Source: Flammeovirgaceae bacterium BBD 1991-12
GTDB lineage: Bacteria > Bacteroidota > Bacteroidia > Cytophagales > Cyclobacteriaceae
Assembly (NCBI GenBank): GCA_001657315.1
Contig: LYSV01000009.1
Coordinates: forward strand, 23,634 to 87,633
Reading direction: 5' to 3'
DNA: 64,000 bases
Positions within the stretch are counted from its first letter, which is position 1; the number at the start of each line of letters is the position of its first letter. Positions 18,165-25,848 of the stretch are shown here, one piece after another. Position numbers and translations under genes: made by a program. Under the pieces are notes generated by a model. That model ran no database searches, had not been told where the DNA came from, and saw nothing but the letters and a program-made list of their open reading frames with translations.

Positions 18165-18390
18165 AGGGTATTGCTGGGGTTCCATTATATTTTTCCCAGG
18201 AATAAAAAAGAGAACCCTCAGGGCTCGCCAAATAATACCTGGAGAGGTTCCTGATTTGTGGAAAACTTTCCGTTAAACTCACCATCATGCGTTTCACAAT
18301 TGCGTATATTGTATGGGGTCATGCCATTAATTCCTAACAGTTGGGAGATCATGAGGTGATCACAGGGGACACCGGGTGCCTGCTCAGGGA

Positions 18391-19023
18391 ATGAAAGAAA
18401 CAAAAAACAATATTGCCAGAGCCGCGCTAAAGCTTTTTAACGGCAATGGATATGTAAATGTACGTCTGCAACATATCGCCGATGAAGCTTTTGTAAGTGT
18501 AGGGAATCTGGCCTACCACTTTAGCAATAAGCAGGAGATCCTTCTGTATCTGTACCATGAGATCAAAAGGCTTCAGAAAGGCCTGCTTCATGAGCTGAAT
18601 ATCGTTCCTCTTTTTGAGCATCTGGACCGGCATTGGTGCAATGTTTTTGAAGTGCAAATGGAATACAAATTCTTTTACATAGATACACTGGAGATATTGC
18701 GTAGCAGCCCTTCCATTCAGAAAAAACATCAGGATCATGTGAAATGGGAAATATACCAGTTGGAACAAATGCTCAGGTTCAACCTGTCCCGGGGATCGCT
18801 CTCCGGTCCGGATGCCGGTACAGGCACGGAGCGGCTGGCCTGTTTGCTGTGGATGTGCGAAAATACATGGTACCATCAGTCCCTCATACAGGGTAGGGAG
18901 CCCACATCTGCTTTGGAGTTCAAGGAAACGCTTTGGTCGCTGATCCGCCCGTATTTCAGTGAAATTGGTCACCAGGAATATCTGCAGGTACAGGCAATGA
19001 ATAAAACGGAAAACATACTGTGA
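18391..19023 (+). CDS. TetR-family transcriptional regulator (first of two paralogues)
   Basis: 210 residues from the ATG at 18391; a GTG at 18376 is less likely. The N-terminal HTH is clear: AALKLFNGNGYVNVRLQHIADEAFVSVGNLAYHFSNKQEIL. The C-terminal ligand domain (about 60-205) is family-typical but without a recognised ligand. It is closely related to the regulator at 19476-20087: both share the block VRLQHIAD...SVGNLAYHF.NK. The next small gene overlaps its stop codon. Its position ahead of the hydrogenase locus makes control of that locus possible (inference); it could also act as a partner of its paralogue. Confidence 0.9.
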   Translation: MKETKNNIARAALKLFNGNGYVNVRLQHIADEAFVSVGNLAYHFSNKQEILLYLYHEIKRLQKGLLHELNIVPLFEHLDRHWCNVFEVQMEYKFFYIDTLEILRSSPSIQKKHQDHVKWEIYQLEQMLRFNLSRGSLSGPDAGTGTERLACLLWMCENTWYHQSLIQGREPTSALEFKETLWSLIRPYFSEIGHQEYLQVQAMNKTENIL

Positions 19024-19382
19024 ATCAAAGGACAGTTTATATTGACGCCAGGTGTTACGAAACCCTCCTGGACTTCATGAATAATCATGACAAGGACGAT
19101 GCTCATGGAGAGATCATAGACCTGGACCTTTTTTATAATGATCAGTGGCTTCTGGATAGCGCAGTTATTGATCATGTAGTGGCCAGAGAGGGGAACTGGA
19201 CCATCTTTCTGGTGTTTGCCTGGGTCAAATTTCCACTGAAGCTGATATGCAGGAAGATCACCCGGTGCCACACATTGCAGAAGGCCAATCTTACTGCCCA
19301 ATACATGCGCAGGTTGGCTGCCAAGGACCAAAGAGGTACACTGCGTATACAAAAAAAGGATTTTACAGAATGCCTGAACTAA
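19020..19382 (+). CDS. Small protein of unknown function, translationally coupled to a TetR gene
   Basis: 120 residues. The GTG start at 19020 overlaps the TGA stop of the upstream TetR gene (GTGA), the arrangement expected for translational coupling. The protein is soluble with one mildly hydrophobic stretch (NWTIFLVFAWVKFPLKLICRK, about 60-80) and a basic C-terminal half. I do not recognise the family. It lies between two paralogous TetR genes, so a role in the same regulatory circuit is possible. The start is uncertain because GTG is rare here. Confidence 0.6.
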   Translation: MNQRTVYIDARCYETLLDFMNNHDKDDAHGEIIDLDLFYNDQWLLDSAVIDHVVAREGNWTIFLVFAWVKFPLKLICRKITRCHTLQKANLTAQYMRRLAAKDQRGTLRIQKKDFTECLN

Positions 19383-19475
19383 TAAACCAATCAAAATGGT
19401 AACTTCGTCTGTCGTTGTACCAGCATAGCACGGGTCCTGATTGTGGATCTGTTGCAGCGGCAGCATCATAATGTT

Positions 19476-20087
19476 ATGGCGACAAGGGAAAAGATCATAG
19501 AGGCATCTATCGAATTGTTCAACGAACAGGGATTCGCCAACGTACGGTTACAACATATTGCAGACCGCACCGGTATAAGTGTTGGCAATCTGGCCTACCA
19601 CTTCAGGAACAAGGAAGCCATCATCACGGAGGCCTACCGTACCATCGGAGAAGAACTACAGAGTATACTGTCACAATTCCGGTCCCAGCCCAACTTCCTT
19701 GACCTGGAAAATCAGCTCACCGACTTCTATTGCTTCATTGTCAGGTTCCCTTTTTACTTCATCGATATTGTGGAGATAAAAAGAAGCCATCCTCACCTGC
19801 ACCAGGAAAGACAGCAGTTTATCATGCGTATGATCATTCAGATAAGAAAACGGTTTGAATACAACGTAAACAGGGGTGTACTCAAACCTGAGCTCTTTCC
19901 CGGACACTACGATCAGGTGGCACATACCATTTGGATGGTCATCACCTTCTGGGTAACTCAATCGATCATCCGGGAAGAAACCAATGATATCGGGTCGTTC
20001 AAATCAGTCATCTGGTCACAGATCTATCCCTTCTTCACAAGTAAGGGCATCCAGGAGTATAAAAGACTGGTTGTCGTGCGCAGTTGA
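19476..20087 (+). CDS. TetR-family regulator directly upstream of the hydrogenase operon
   Basis: 203 residues from ATG 19476 (MATREKIIEASIELF); an in-frame GTG at 19443 adds 11 residues not needed for the domain. The HTH reads FNEQGFANVRLQHIADRTGISVGNLAYHFRNKEAI. The C-terminal helical domain contains FYFIDIVEIKRSHP and a Trp-rich end (HTIWMVITFWVTQSI), similar in layout to the paralogue at 18391. It ends 155 bp before the hydrogenase small-subunit gene, and that gap contains two palindromes (20098-20154) repeated before hypB, so it is a good candidate for the hydrogenase regulator (inference). Confidence 0.92.
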   Translation: MATREKIIEASIELFNEQGFANVRLQHIADRTGISVGNLAYHFRNKEAIITEAYRTIGEELQSILSQFRSQPNFLDLENQLTDFYCFIVRFPFYFIDIVEIKRSHPHLHQERQQFIMRMIIQIRKRFEYNVNRGVLKPELFPGHYDQVAHTIWMVITFWVTQSIIREETNDIGSFKSVIWSQIYPFFTSKGIQEYKRLVVVRS

Positions 20088-20097
20088 ACCCTTTTGA

Positions 20098-20154
20098 TTA
20101 GAATCTTTCTAAATTAAGCAGTGCGCACGGATTGGATTAGAAAACTTTTTCTAA
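20098..20154. promoter_or_regulatory. Two palindromic operator-like sites before the hydrogenase small-subunit gene
   Basis: Site 1, 20098-20112: TTAGAA-TCT-TTCTAA, perfect 6-bp arms. Site 2, 20137-20154: TTAGAAAA-CT-TTTTCTAA, perfect 8-bp arms. Their centres are about 40 bp apart. Two similar sites precede hypB (25762-25800), the other long upstream gap of the locus. Length and symmetry fit a dimeric HTH regulator such as the neighbouring TetR proteins. The binding protein is inferred, not shown. Confidence 0.65.
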
Positions 20155-20242
20155 CCTGAAATAAATCTTTAACTTACCTCTACGATTGAACATCTGCAGG
20201 TGTGTACCTGTGGAGATTCCAACTTCTTAAAATACATACACT

Positions 20243-21202
20243 ATGGCGAACCTACTTTGGCTACAGGGCGGAGCCTGTAGCGGAAATACCATGTCTTTTC
20301 TGAACGCCGAAGAACCAACAGTGGTAGAACTGGTCACCGATTTCGGTATCAATATTCTCTGGCATCCTTCCATAGGCCTTGAGATAGGCCAGCAGGTCTC
20401 CGACCTGTTGAATGATATTCTGGCAGGTAAGGTGCAACTGGATATTCTTGTGTTTGAGGGCTCACTGGTACAGGGCCCCAACGGTACGGGTACTATGAAC
20501 TATTTTGCAGACCGGCCTATGATCGACTGGATCAGGGAGCTTTCAGCTGTTACTCAGTACAATGTCGCTATAGGTGATTGTGCTACGTGGGGTGGAATAC
20601 CGGCAGTTCCTCCCAATCCCAGTGAGTCTACAGGGATGCAGTTCCACAAAAAGGTTAAGGGCGGCTTTCTTGGTGAGAATTATGTTTCCAAAGGCGGGCT
20701 CCCTGTGATCAACATACCCGGCTGCCCGGCACATCCCGACTGGGTAACGCAAATACTGGTGGCTATCTCCACCGGCCGTATCAAAGATGTGCTGATCGAT
20801 GATTATCACAGACCTAAGACATTCTTCACTGATTTCGTACAGACGGGATGTCCCAATGTCAGAAATTTCATACAAAAGGAGGATGGTGGTTTCGGAAAGC
20901 GGGGAGGGTGTTTATTCTATGAGGTTGGATGCCGCGGACCGATGACCCGTGCCAGTTGTAACAATATTCTATGGAACCGGCATTCCAGTAAGACAAGGGC
21001 AAATCATCCCTGCCTCGGATGTACGGAACCGGGTTTCCCTCATAATGATCTCAAAAAAGGGAGTGTATTGAAAACAATGAAATATCTGGGAGTATGGCCG
21101 AAAGAAGTTCCTGCAGGGGAGAGCAAGCTCATGTACTACTTTAAGGCAGGTGTCGGAAAGGTCAGCCCGAGCAACAAAACATTACTGGAAGCTTCAAAAT
21201 AA
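20243..21202 (+). CDS. [NiFe]-hydrogenase small subunit, group 1h/1l-like
   Basis: 319 residues. It carries the Fe-S relay from the active site. There is no Tat signal, so the enzyme is cytoplasmic or faces the cytoplasm. The N-terminal motif is WLQGGACSGNTMSFLN: Cys12 is kept, but the usual second proximal-cluster Cys is Asn15. The other proximal ligands are Cys113 (GDCATWGG) and Cys161 (IPGCPAHPDW). Distal- and medial-cluster residues lie at YHRP (His189), TGC203, GGC223, GC230, SC239 and HPCLGC (257, 260). The CSGN substitution, absence of a signal peptide and overall wording are those of high-affinity group 1h hydrogenases, in which an aspartate is known to replace the missing Cys ligand. 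The large subunit follows after 6 bp. Confidence 0.96.
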   Translation: MANLLWLQGGACSGNTMSFLNAEEPTVVELVTDFGINILWHPSIGLEIGQQVSDLLNDILAGKVQLDILVFEGSLVQGPNGTGTMNYFADRPMIDWIRELSAVTQYNVAIGDCATWGGIPAVPPNPSESTGMQFHKKVKGGFLGENYVSKGGLPVINIPGCPAHPDWVTQILVAISTGRIKDVLIDDYHRPKTFFTDFVQTGCPNVRNFIQKEDGGFGKRGGCLFYEVGCRGPMTRASCNNILWNRHSSKTRANHPCLGCTEPGFPHNDLKKGSVLKTMKYLGVWPKEVPAGESKLMYYFKAGVGKVSPSNKTLLEASK

Positions 21203-21208
21203 ATCAGC

Positions 21209-22798
21209 ATGTCAACAAAGGAACTGAACATATCACCGGTAGGACGTGTAGAGGGGGATCTTGATGTTAAAGTATTTATGGAAGGAGGGGTGGTTACCCG
21301 CGCTCATACGCAGGCTGCCATGTTCCGTGGTTTTGAAAAGATCATGGAAGGTAAAGACCCTCAGTCAGGTTTAATTGTAACACCCAGGATATGCGGTATC
21401 TGTGGTGGATCTCATCTGTATTGCGCCTCTTCAGCGCTGGACACTGCATGGGGTACGAGGCTTTCACCCAATGCCCTTCTGCTCAGAGCTCTTGGACAGG
21501 CCACAGAAACCCTTCAAAGTATTCCCCGATGGTTCTATGCCATCTTTGCCACGGATATGGCAAACAAGAAATTTGCCAGTAAGCCTCTTTACGATGAAGT
21601 AGTAAAGCGCTTCGCTGCCTATACGGGCACGTCTTTTCAAACGGGTGTGACTGCCAGCGGGAGGCCTGTGGAGATCTACGCGCTTTTCGGTGGGCAGTGG
21701 CCGCATTCCAGCTACATGGTGCCGGGCGGTGTAATGTGTGCACCTACACTGAAGGATATTACCAGAGCGCACGCCATACTGAATCAGTTCAGGCTGGACT
21801 GGCTGGAAACAGTCTGGCTGGGGTGCTCCATAGAACGATACATGCAGGTCCGGTCATGGGATGACCTGATGGCCTGGGTGGAAGAAAACGAATCACAGCG
21901 CAACAGTGATCTCGGTCTGTTCATTCGTGCTTCCCTGGAATTTGGCATGGACAAGTTTGGCCAGGGTGTAGGTAAATACCTCGCTTTTGGAACCTACCTG
22001 CATAAGGACCGGTACAATATACCTACCATTGAAGGCCGTAACCAGGCACTCATCAGCTCCAGCGGTTTCTACGATGGTTCGGAATACCATGTTTTTGACC
22101 ACAATCGTATTCAGGAGCATGTAGACCATACATGGTTTGAAGATGTGCCTCCGGCCCATCCGTGGGATCAGCCGCTGCCCACCCCGTTACCTTCCCAGAG
22201 CCTGGAGCATACCGACTTTAATGGAAAGTACAGCTGGTCCAAAGCCCCCCGGTACATGGAAAATTCGGCGGAGGCGGGTCCTCTGGCAAGAGTAGTTATG
22301 AATGCCAACCCGGTAAACATGGATCATCAGATCAGGGATCCTTTGTTTGGTGATATTATCAAAGATCCCGGGCCAAGTGTCTTTACCCGTGCGCTGGCCC
22401 GTATGCATGAGGCGCCACGTATTTATGAATACATTGACCAGTGGCTTTCAGAGATCGACCTTGATGCAGAGTTCTACATCAAACCGGAAGAAAAGGACGG
22501 AAAAGGATTCGGAGCTACTGAGGCCGCGAGAGGAGCGCTGGCTCACTGGATAGAAATAGAGAACGGGGTCATCAAAAACTATCAGGTGGTAGCGCCTACT
22601 ACGTGGAACGTAGGCCCCAACGATTCAGAAGGCAAGTCAGGGCCTATAGAAGCGGCACTTGAAGGTACCGAAATTGAAGATCCGCAGGACCCCGTGGAGG
22701 TGGGGATGGTGGCACGGTCGTTTGATTCCTGTCTCGTATGTACCGTACATGCCCATGATCAAAAATCGGGCAGGGAGCTGGCCCGTTTCAAACTTTAA
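21209..22798 (+). CDS. [NiFe]-hydrogenase large subunit, group 1h/1l-like
   Basis: 529 residues. It holds the NiFe(CN)2CO site. The N-terminal motif is RICGICGGSH (Cys62, Cys65), and the C-terminal motif DSCLVCTVHAHD (Cys508, Cys511) supplies the other two Ni ligands. Maturation should remove the last 15 residues after His514. The use of DSCLVC instead of the common DPCxxC, with the small-subunit features, places it in the high-affinity group 1h/1l branch (assignment by memory of motifs, not by tree). Family members oxidise H2 at low or atmospheric levels and feed respiration. The protease for the C-terminal tail is encoded 54 bp downstream. Confidence 0.97.
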   Translation: MSTKELNISPVGRVEGDLDVKVFMEGGVVTRAHTQAAMFRGFEKIMEGKDPQSGLIVTPRICGICGGSHLYCASSALDTAWGTRLSPNALLLRALGQATETLQSIPRWFYAIFATDMANKKFASKPLYDEVVKRFAAYTGTSFQTGVTASGRPVEIYALFGGQWPHSSYMVPGGVMCAPTLKDITRAHAILNQFRLDWLETVWLGCSIERYMQVRSWDDLMAWVEENESQRNSDLGLFIRASLEFGMDKFGQGVGKYLAFGTYLHKDRYNIPTIEGRNQALISSSGFYDGSEYHVFDHNRIQEHVDHTWFEDVPPAHPWDQPLPTPLPSQSLEHTDFNGKYSWSKAPRYMENSAEAGPLARVVMNANPVNMDHQIRDPLFGDIIKDPGPSVFTRALARMHEAPRIYEYIDQWLSEIDLDAEFYIKPEEKDGKGFGATEAARGALAHWIEIENGVIKNYQVVAPTTWNVGPNDSEGKSGPIEAALEGTEIEDPQDPVEVGMVARSFDSCLVCTVHAHDQKSGRELARFKL

Positions 22799-22852
22799 AC
22801 TGTTGGTGGAATAGAGGCAATCTAGTGTCCAGGTGGAGAGGGTATCTTTTTT

Positions 22853-23341
22853 ATGAGTATAGTGAGAACAGCCATAATGGGTTTTGGCAACCCTGTACGT
22901 AGTGATGATGGCATCGGTATCTATGTGATCGACCAACTGAGAACGTTGGTGGCCGATATCAGGTACATCACACTTTTTGATATGGGTACATCCGCCTTTG
23001 AGGTACTCTTCAGGCTGAGAGGTCATCAGCGTATTGTTATCGTAGATGCTGTGGTAAATTCAGGCGAAGCGCCCGGTACACTGTTCCGGGTTCCGGCAAA
23101 GGAGGTCATGAAAGCTCCGGAGGAGGATCCTATGGTCTTCTTGCATAGTTTAAAATGGGACCAGGCCCTTTCCTATGCCAAAAAGATCCTGGGTACGGAG
23201 TACCCCGATGACATTGAGGTGTACCTGATAGCAGTTGACAACACCCGTCTGGAGGTGCAGCTTTCAGATGAGGTAAAAACGGCAGGTGACAAGGTGATCG
23301 AATACATTCTGAAAGATCTGAAACTGAATAAGTATGCCTGA
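22853..23341 (+). CDS. [NiFe]-hydrogenase maturation protease (HyaD/HupD family)
   Basis: 162 residues. It should cleave the C-terminal extension of the large subunit after nickel insertion. Family motifs: MGFGNPVRSDDGIGIYV (the Asp in RSDDG is a Ni/Cd-binding position), IVIVDAVVNSGEAPGTLFR with the second conserved Asp, and FLHSLKWDQAL with the conserved His. Length is standard. The position right after the large subunit supports a dedicated partnership. The next gene starts within the last codons of this one. Confidence 0.94.
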   Translation: MSIVRTAIMGFGNPVRSDDGIGIYVIDQLRTLVADIRYITLFDMGTSAFEVLFRLRGHQRIVIVDAVVNSGEAPGTLFRVPAKEVMKAPEEDPMVFLHSLKWDQALSYAKKILGTEYPDDIEVYLIAVDNTRLEVQLSDEVKTAGDKVIEYILKDLKLNKYA

Positions 23342-23651
23342 TGCCGTTCATCTGAGATCTTCGCATTTGATCATCGATCGTGATCTTTCAGGCCGGTTGT
23401 TTGCCGGTTCAGCGACTGTATATGTTAGTTACAAGGCAGAGCAAAACGCTATCCTTGTCTCGGCTCATTCCAATACCTGGTTCCCGAAGTTACACGAATC
23501 CAAAGAGTGTTTACTCAAGGATAAAGATACAAATGGGACAAAAAGCGTAACCGTCCGGGAGTTTATCATTGACCATGACCTGGAAGATACGGACAGAAGA
23601 CTTCCGGTTGAAGTACACTATGACCAGCGATTTCTAAAAGTGAGTGTTTAG
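23334..23651 (+). CDS. Hydrogenase-locus protein of unknown function
   Basis: 105 residues. The ATG at 23334 overlaps the protease gene by 8 bp, indicating translational coupling and hence a role tied to the hydrogenase. The sequence is soluble and beta-rich in appearance (GRLFAGSATVYVSYKAEQNAI, VTVREFIIDHDLEDTD), with a single Cys and several His. I do not recognise a family. Possible roles are assembly, a structural partner, or electron transfer scaffolding, none shown by the sequence. Confidence 0.72.
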   Translation: MPDAVHLRSSHLIIDRDLSGRLFAGSATVYVSYKAEQNAILVSAHSNTWFPKLHESKECLLKDKDTNGTKSVTVREFIIDHDLEDTDRRLPVEVHYDQRFLKVSV

Positions 23652-23775
23652 TGCAGAAACCATGTTCTACCGGGCAATAAACACCGGTTTTTGTTGTAAA
23701 TTTAACTTGCGATCCGATAAGAAATAATCTCTCAAACATAACCCGTTCATAATGTTTTCCTTACGAAGGAGATAA

Positions 23776-23835
23776 ATGAAGTATCGCAGCCTCTGGGAAG
23801 GGGAGATAGGTCCTTTAGAAGGACATAACCAATGA
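23776..23835 (+). CDS. Possible 19-residue leader ORF before the TPR gene
   Basis: The sequence AAGGAG sits 4-5 bases before an ATG at 23776 that opens a 19-codon frame (MKYRSLWEGEIGPLEGHNQ, stop 23833-23835). The stop is directly followed by ATGATG at 23836, in frame with the TPR gene. The ORF contains a 6-bp-stem hairpin (GTCCTT-TAG-AAGGAC, 23810-23824). Good ribosome-binding sites are unusual in this phylum, so the frame may be translated, either as a leader peptide or a tiny hydrogenase-associated protein. Evidence is weak: size alone could be chance. Confidence 0.3.
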   Translation: MKYRSLWEGEIGPLEGHNQ

Positions 23836-23847
23836 ATGATGATCAAA

Positions 23848-23857
23848 GAAAGGAGGT
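23848..23857 (+). promoter_or_regulatory. Strong Shine-Dalgarno sequence fixing the TPR gene start
   Basis: GAAAGGAGGT at 23848-23857 lies 8 bp before the ATG at 23866. It nearly perfectly complements the 16S rRNA 3' end, which is exceptional in this window, and selects 23866 over the in-frame ATG at 23836. Confidence 0.7.
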
Positions 23858-23865
23858 GTAACACT

Positions 23866-25347
23866 ATGTTTACCATTTGTACTTTTAAGAATATTAGTAA
23901 AACGGCCGGAGAAGCCCTTGAGTATCTTGGTGAAGTCATCAGATTTGATCTGCTGGAAGATACGATCCCCGGATCATCAGGGATCCCTTATCTTATCCTG
24001 GAAGAGGACACTATCCGATGGCCTCACAAATGGCATAATCAGGAGCCTCCTGTATTGTTTCCACCTACTTCATTAAACAAAAACGCTCTAATGGCCATAG
24101 CCCTGACCAAGCTCGGGCACTATGATCTTGCTCTGAAGTACACTACCGACCCGGACCTTGAAATTATTATCCGGTGTTTCAAGTACCTTACCGAGCGTGA
24201 GGGGCTGCCAGATCTTACATGGGGTTATGATTATTATGGCAATCACAACAGAGCGATCCTTTACCATTATACCAGAAAGACTGATAATGGTTCATCTCCG
24301 GCAGAGTTGTATGAGATGGCGCTGGCGATGGCTCCCGATCCGGAGCTCGCCTCGTTTACGGCGCGTCACTATGGGGTTTATTTGTTTGACCGTGGCCATG
24401 TGGAGCATGCAGAGGAACTACTGAGAAACCAAATAATGAATGAAGCCATTTCCGAAGATGCTCAGTATACCCTTAAGTTCGACCTTGTCAGTGTGTTGGC
24501 CAAAAAGCTGGCCGTACCCTATGATCAGCAACTCATTGCTGAATTGAAAACCCTGATAGGGGAGACCCTGGAGTTTTACGAAAGCCGTGGTATGGATGTT
24601 CAGGCTGCTCTGCTACTGGCTGAGGCCTCTGAAGTGGCTAACATTGAAGAAAACTATACAGAATCATTAGGTTACATCAACCGGGCTATAGCTACCTATC
24701 GGAGAGAGGAACTGACGGAGTTTCTTGCCAATGCATTCTTCCGAAAAGGGACATTGTTGTATACCTGGGCACAAAATGGTAACCCGCAGTTCTTTAAATC
24801 GGCGGCAGAAACCTACCAGGAGGCTCTCAAAACCTTTAAAAAGCATACCTCACCAGCCGTATTTGCAGAAATACATCATAACCTCGGTGTGATCTATGCG
24901 GAAATGCCTACAGATCCGAAACAGGAAGGTATTATGGCAGCAGTATCTGCCAGCTCCTTTAAAGAGAGCCTGGAATACTTCAGTAAAGATGGGTTTCCCT
25001 ACAATTATGCCATGATCACCAACAATTATGCAAACGCATTGATGAAATATCCTGCTGCAAGGAATGGCGACAACTTTGAAAAGGCGATCTACTATTTCAA
25101 GGAATCGCTGGAAATACGAAATGCCGGAAAATATCCATTGGAGCGCGCCCATACCATATTGAATTACCTCGAAGCATGCTGGAGGGTACATAATATAAAC
25201 AGCGGAATGGAGCGTGTGCGCTACAGGGACATGGTCAGGAAGGCACTTGAAGTAAAAAAGCTCACTACGGATACTGAATTGATCACTCAGGCAGAGGAGC
25301 ACCTCAAAAAACTAAAAGAGCTGAGTAGGATTTTGACGGGCTCCTGA
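23866..25347 (+). CDS. TPR-repeat protein of the hydrogenase operon
   Basis: 493 residues from the ATG at 23866. No signal peptide. An N-terminal domain of about 90 residues (FKNISKTAGEALEYLGEVIRF, ...HKWHNQEPPVLFPP) is followed by helical repeats of TPR type, e.g. EELLRNQIMNEAISEDAQYT, ESLGYINRAIATYRREE, SAAETYQEALKTFKKH and KAIYYFKESLEIRNAGK. TPR proteins are scaffolds; a role in bringing maturation factors or subunits together is plausible but inferred from location between the structural genes and hypA. It is not one of the universal Hyp proteins, so it may be specific to this hydrogenase type or phylum. Confidence 0.85.
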   Translation: MFTICTFKNISKTAGEALEYLGEVIRFDLLEDTIPGSSGIPYLILEEDTIRWPHKWHNQEPPVLFPPTSLNKNALMAIALTKLGHYDLALKYTTDPDLEIIIRCFKYLTEREGLPDLTWGYDYYGNHNRAILYHYTRKTDNGSSPAELYEMALAMAPDPELASFTARHYGVYLFDRGHVEHAEELLRNQIMNEAISEDAQYTLKFDLVSVLAKKLAVPYDQQLIAELKTLIGETLEFYESRGMDVQAALLLAEASEVANIEENYTESLGYINRAIATYRREELTEFLANAFFRKGTLLYTWAQNGNPQFFKSAAETYQEALKTFKKHTSPAVFAEIHHNLGVIYAEMPTDPKQEGIMAAVSASSFKESLEYFSKDGFPYNYAMITNNYANALMKYPAARNGDNFEKAIYYFKESLEIRNAGKYPLERAHTILNYLEACWRVHNINSGMERVRYRDMVRKALEVKKLTTDTELITQAEEHLKKLKELSRILTGS

Positions 25348-25350
25348 GCT

Positions 25351-25695
25351 ATGCATGAGGTATCGTTGATCCGGAATGTTTTTCGCACCCTCGAGCATGA
25401 ATTTGGAGAAGAGGAACTGGGCTGTTTACAGCAGATCGATCTTAAGGTGGGGGCACTTTCCAATGTAGAACCTACGCTGATACAAAATGCCTTTGATGCT
25501 GTAACCCAGGATGAAAACAAATACACAGATGTTGCGCTCGTTATAAATGTAGTTCCCGTAAAAATAAAATGTGAGGTCTGTGGAGAGGTATCCGAAGTGC
25601 AAAATAATTTGTTCAAATGTTCAAATGGCCACCCCTCGGGAAATCTCATTCAGGGAACAGAGTTGTTAATAGAAAAAGTTCATTTTGCAGAGTAG
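25351..25695 (+). CDS. hypA: Hydrogenase nickel incorporation protein HypA, variant zinc site
   Basis: 114 residues, standard length. HypA delivers Ni to the hydrogenase large subunit together with HypB. The nickel-binding N-terminus MHEVSL (His2, Glu3) is intact. The zinc site normally has two CxxC pairs; here the first is C74-EV-C77, but the second reads C90-SNG-H94, so one Cys appears replaced, perhaps by His. The gene starts 3 bp after the TPR gene, ending the first transcription unit. Confidence 0.93.
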   Translation: MHEVSLIRNVFRTLEHEFGEEELGCLQQIDLKVGALSNVEPTLIQNAFDAVTQDENKYTDVALVINVVPVKIKCEVCGEVSEVQNNLFKCSNGHPSGNLIQGTELLIEKVHFAE

Positions 25696-25761
25696 GCCTT
25701 GATATGTGAGCCGGAACTGTTCGATTGTAAAAAACATGGCTGAAGTCCGATTTGCATTGTT

Positions 25762-25800
25762 TTAGAAAAAAAATTCTAATCATTAGAAAAGCTTTTCTAT
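25762..25800. promoter_or_regulatory. Two palindromic operator-like sites before hypB
   Basis: Site 3, 25762-25779: TTAGAA-A6-TTCTAA. Site 4, 25783-25800: TTAGAAAA-GC-TTTTCTAT, 7 of 8 arm pairs. The centres are 21 bp apart, two helical turns. They match the sites upstream of the small subunit (20098-20154). They lie in the 153-bp gap between hypA and hypB, marking a second promoter under the same control (inference). Confidence 0.65.
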
Positions 25801-25848
25801 ATTTTGCCTTTTTAGTATCTTCCTTATTCCATAACAACCTAACCATCC

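Noticed and set aside
18391..20087. Genomic island or prophage boundary at the TetR pair
   Set aside because: No integrase, tRNA or attachment-site repeat was found and base composition appears similar to the flanks.
23700..23865. Riboswitch (cobalamin or nickel/cobalt) before the hydrogenase TPR gene
   Set aside because: The GGGAAGG-like stretch looked suggestive, but the conserved core elements of these riboswitches were not found.
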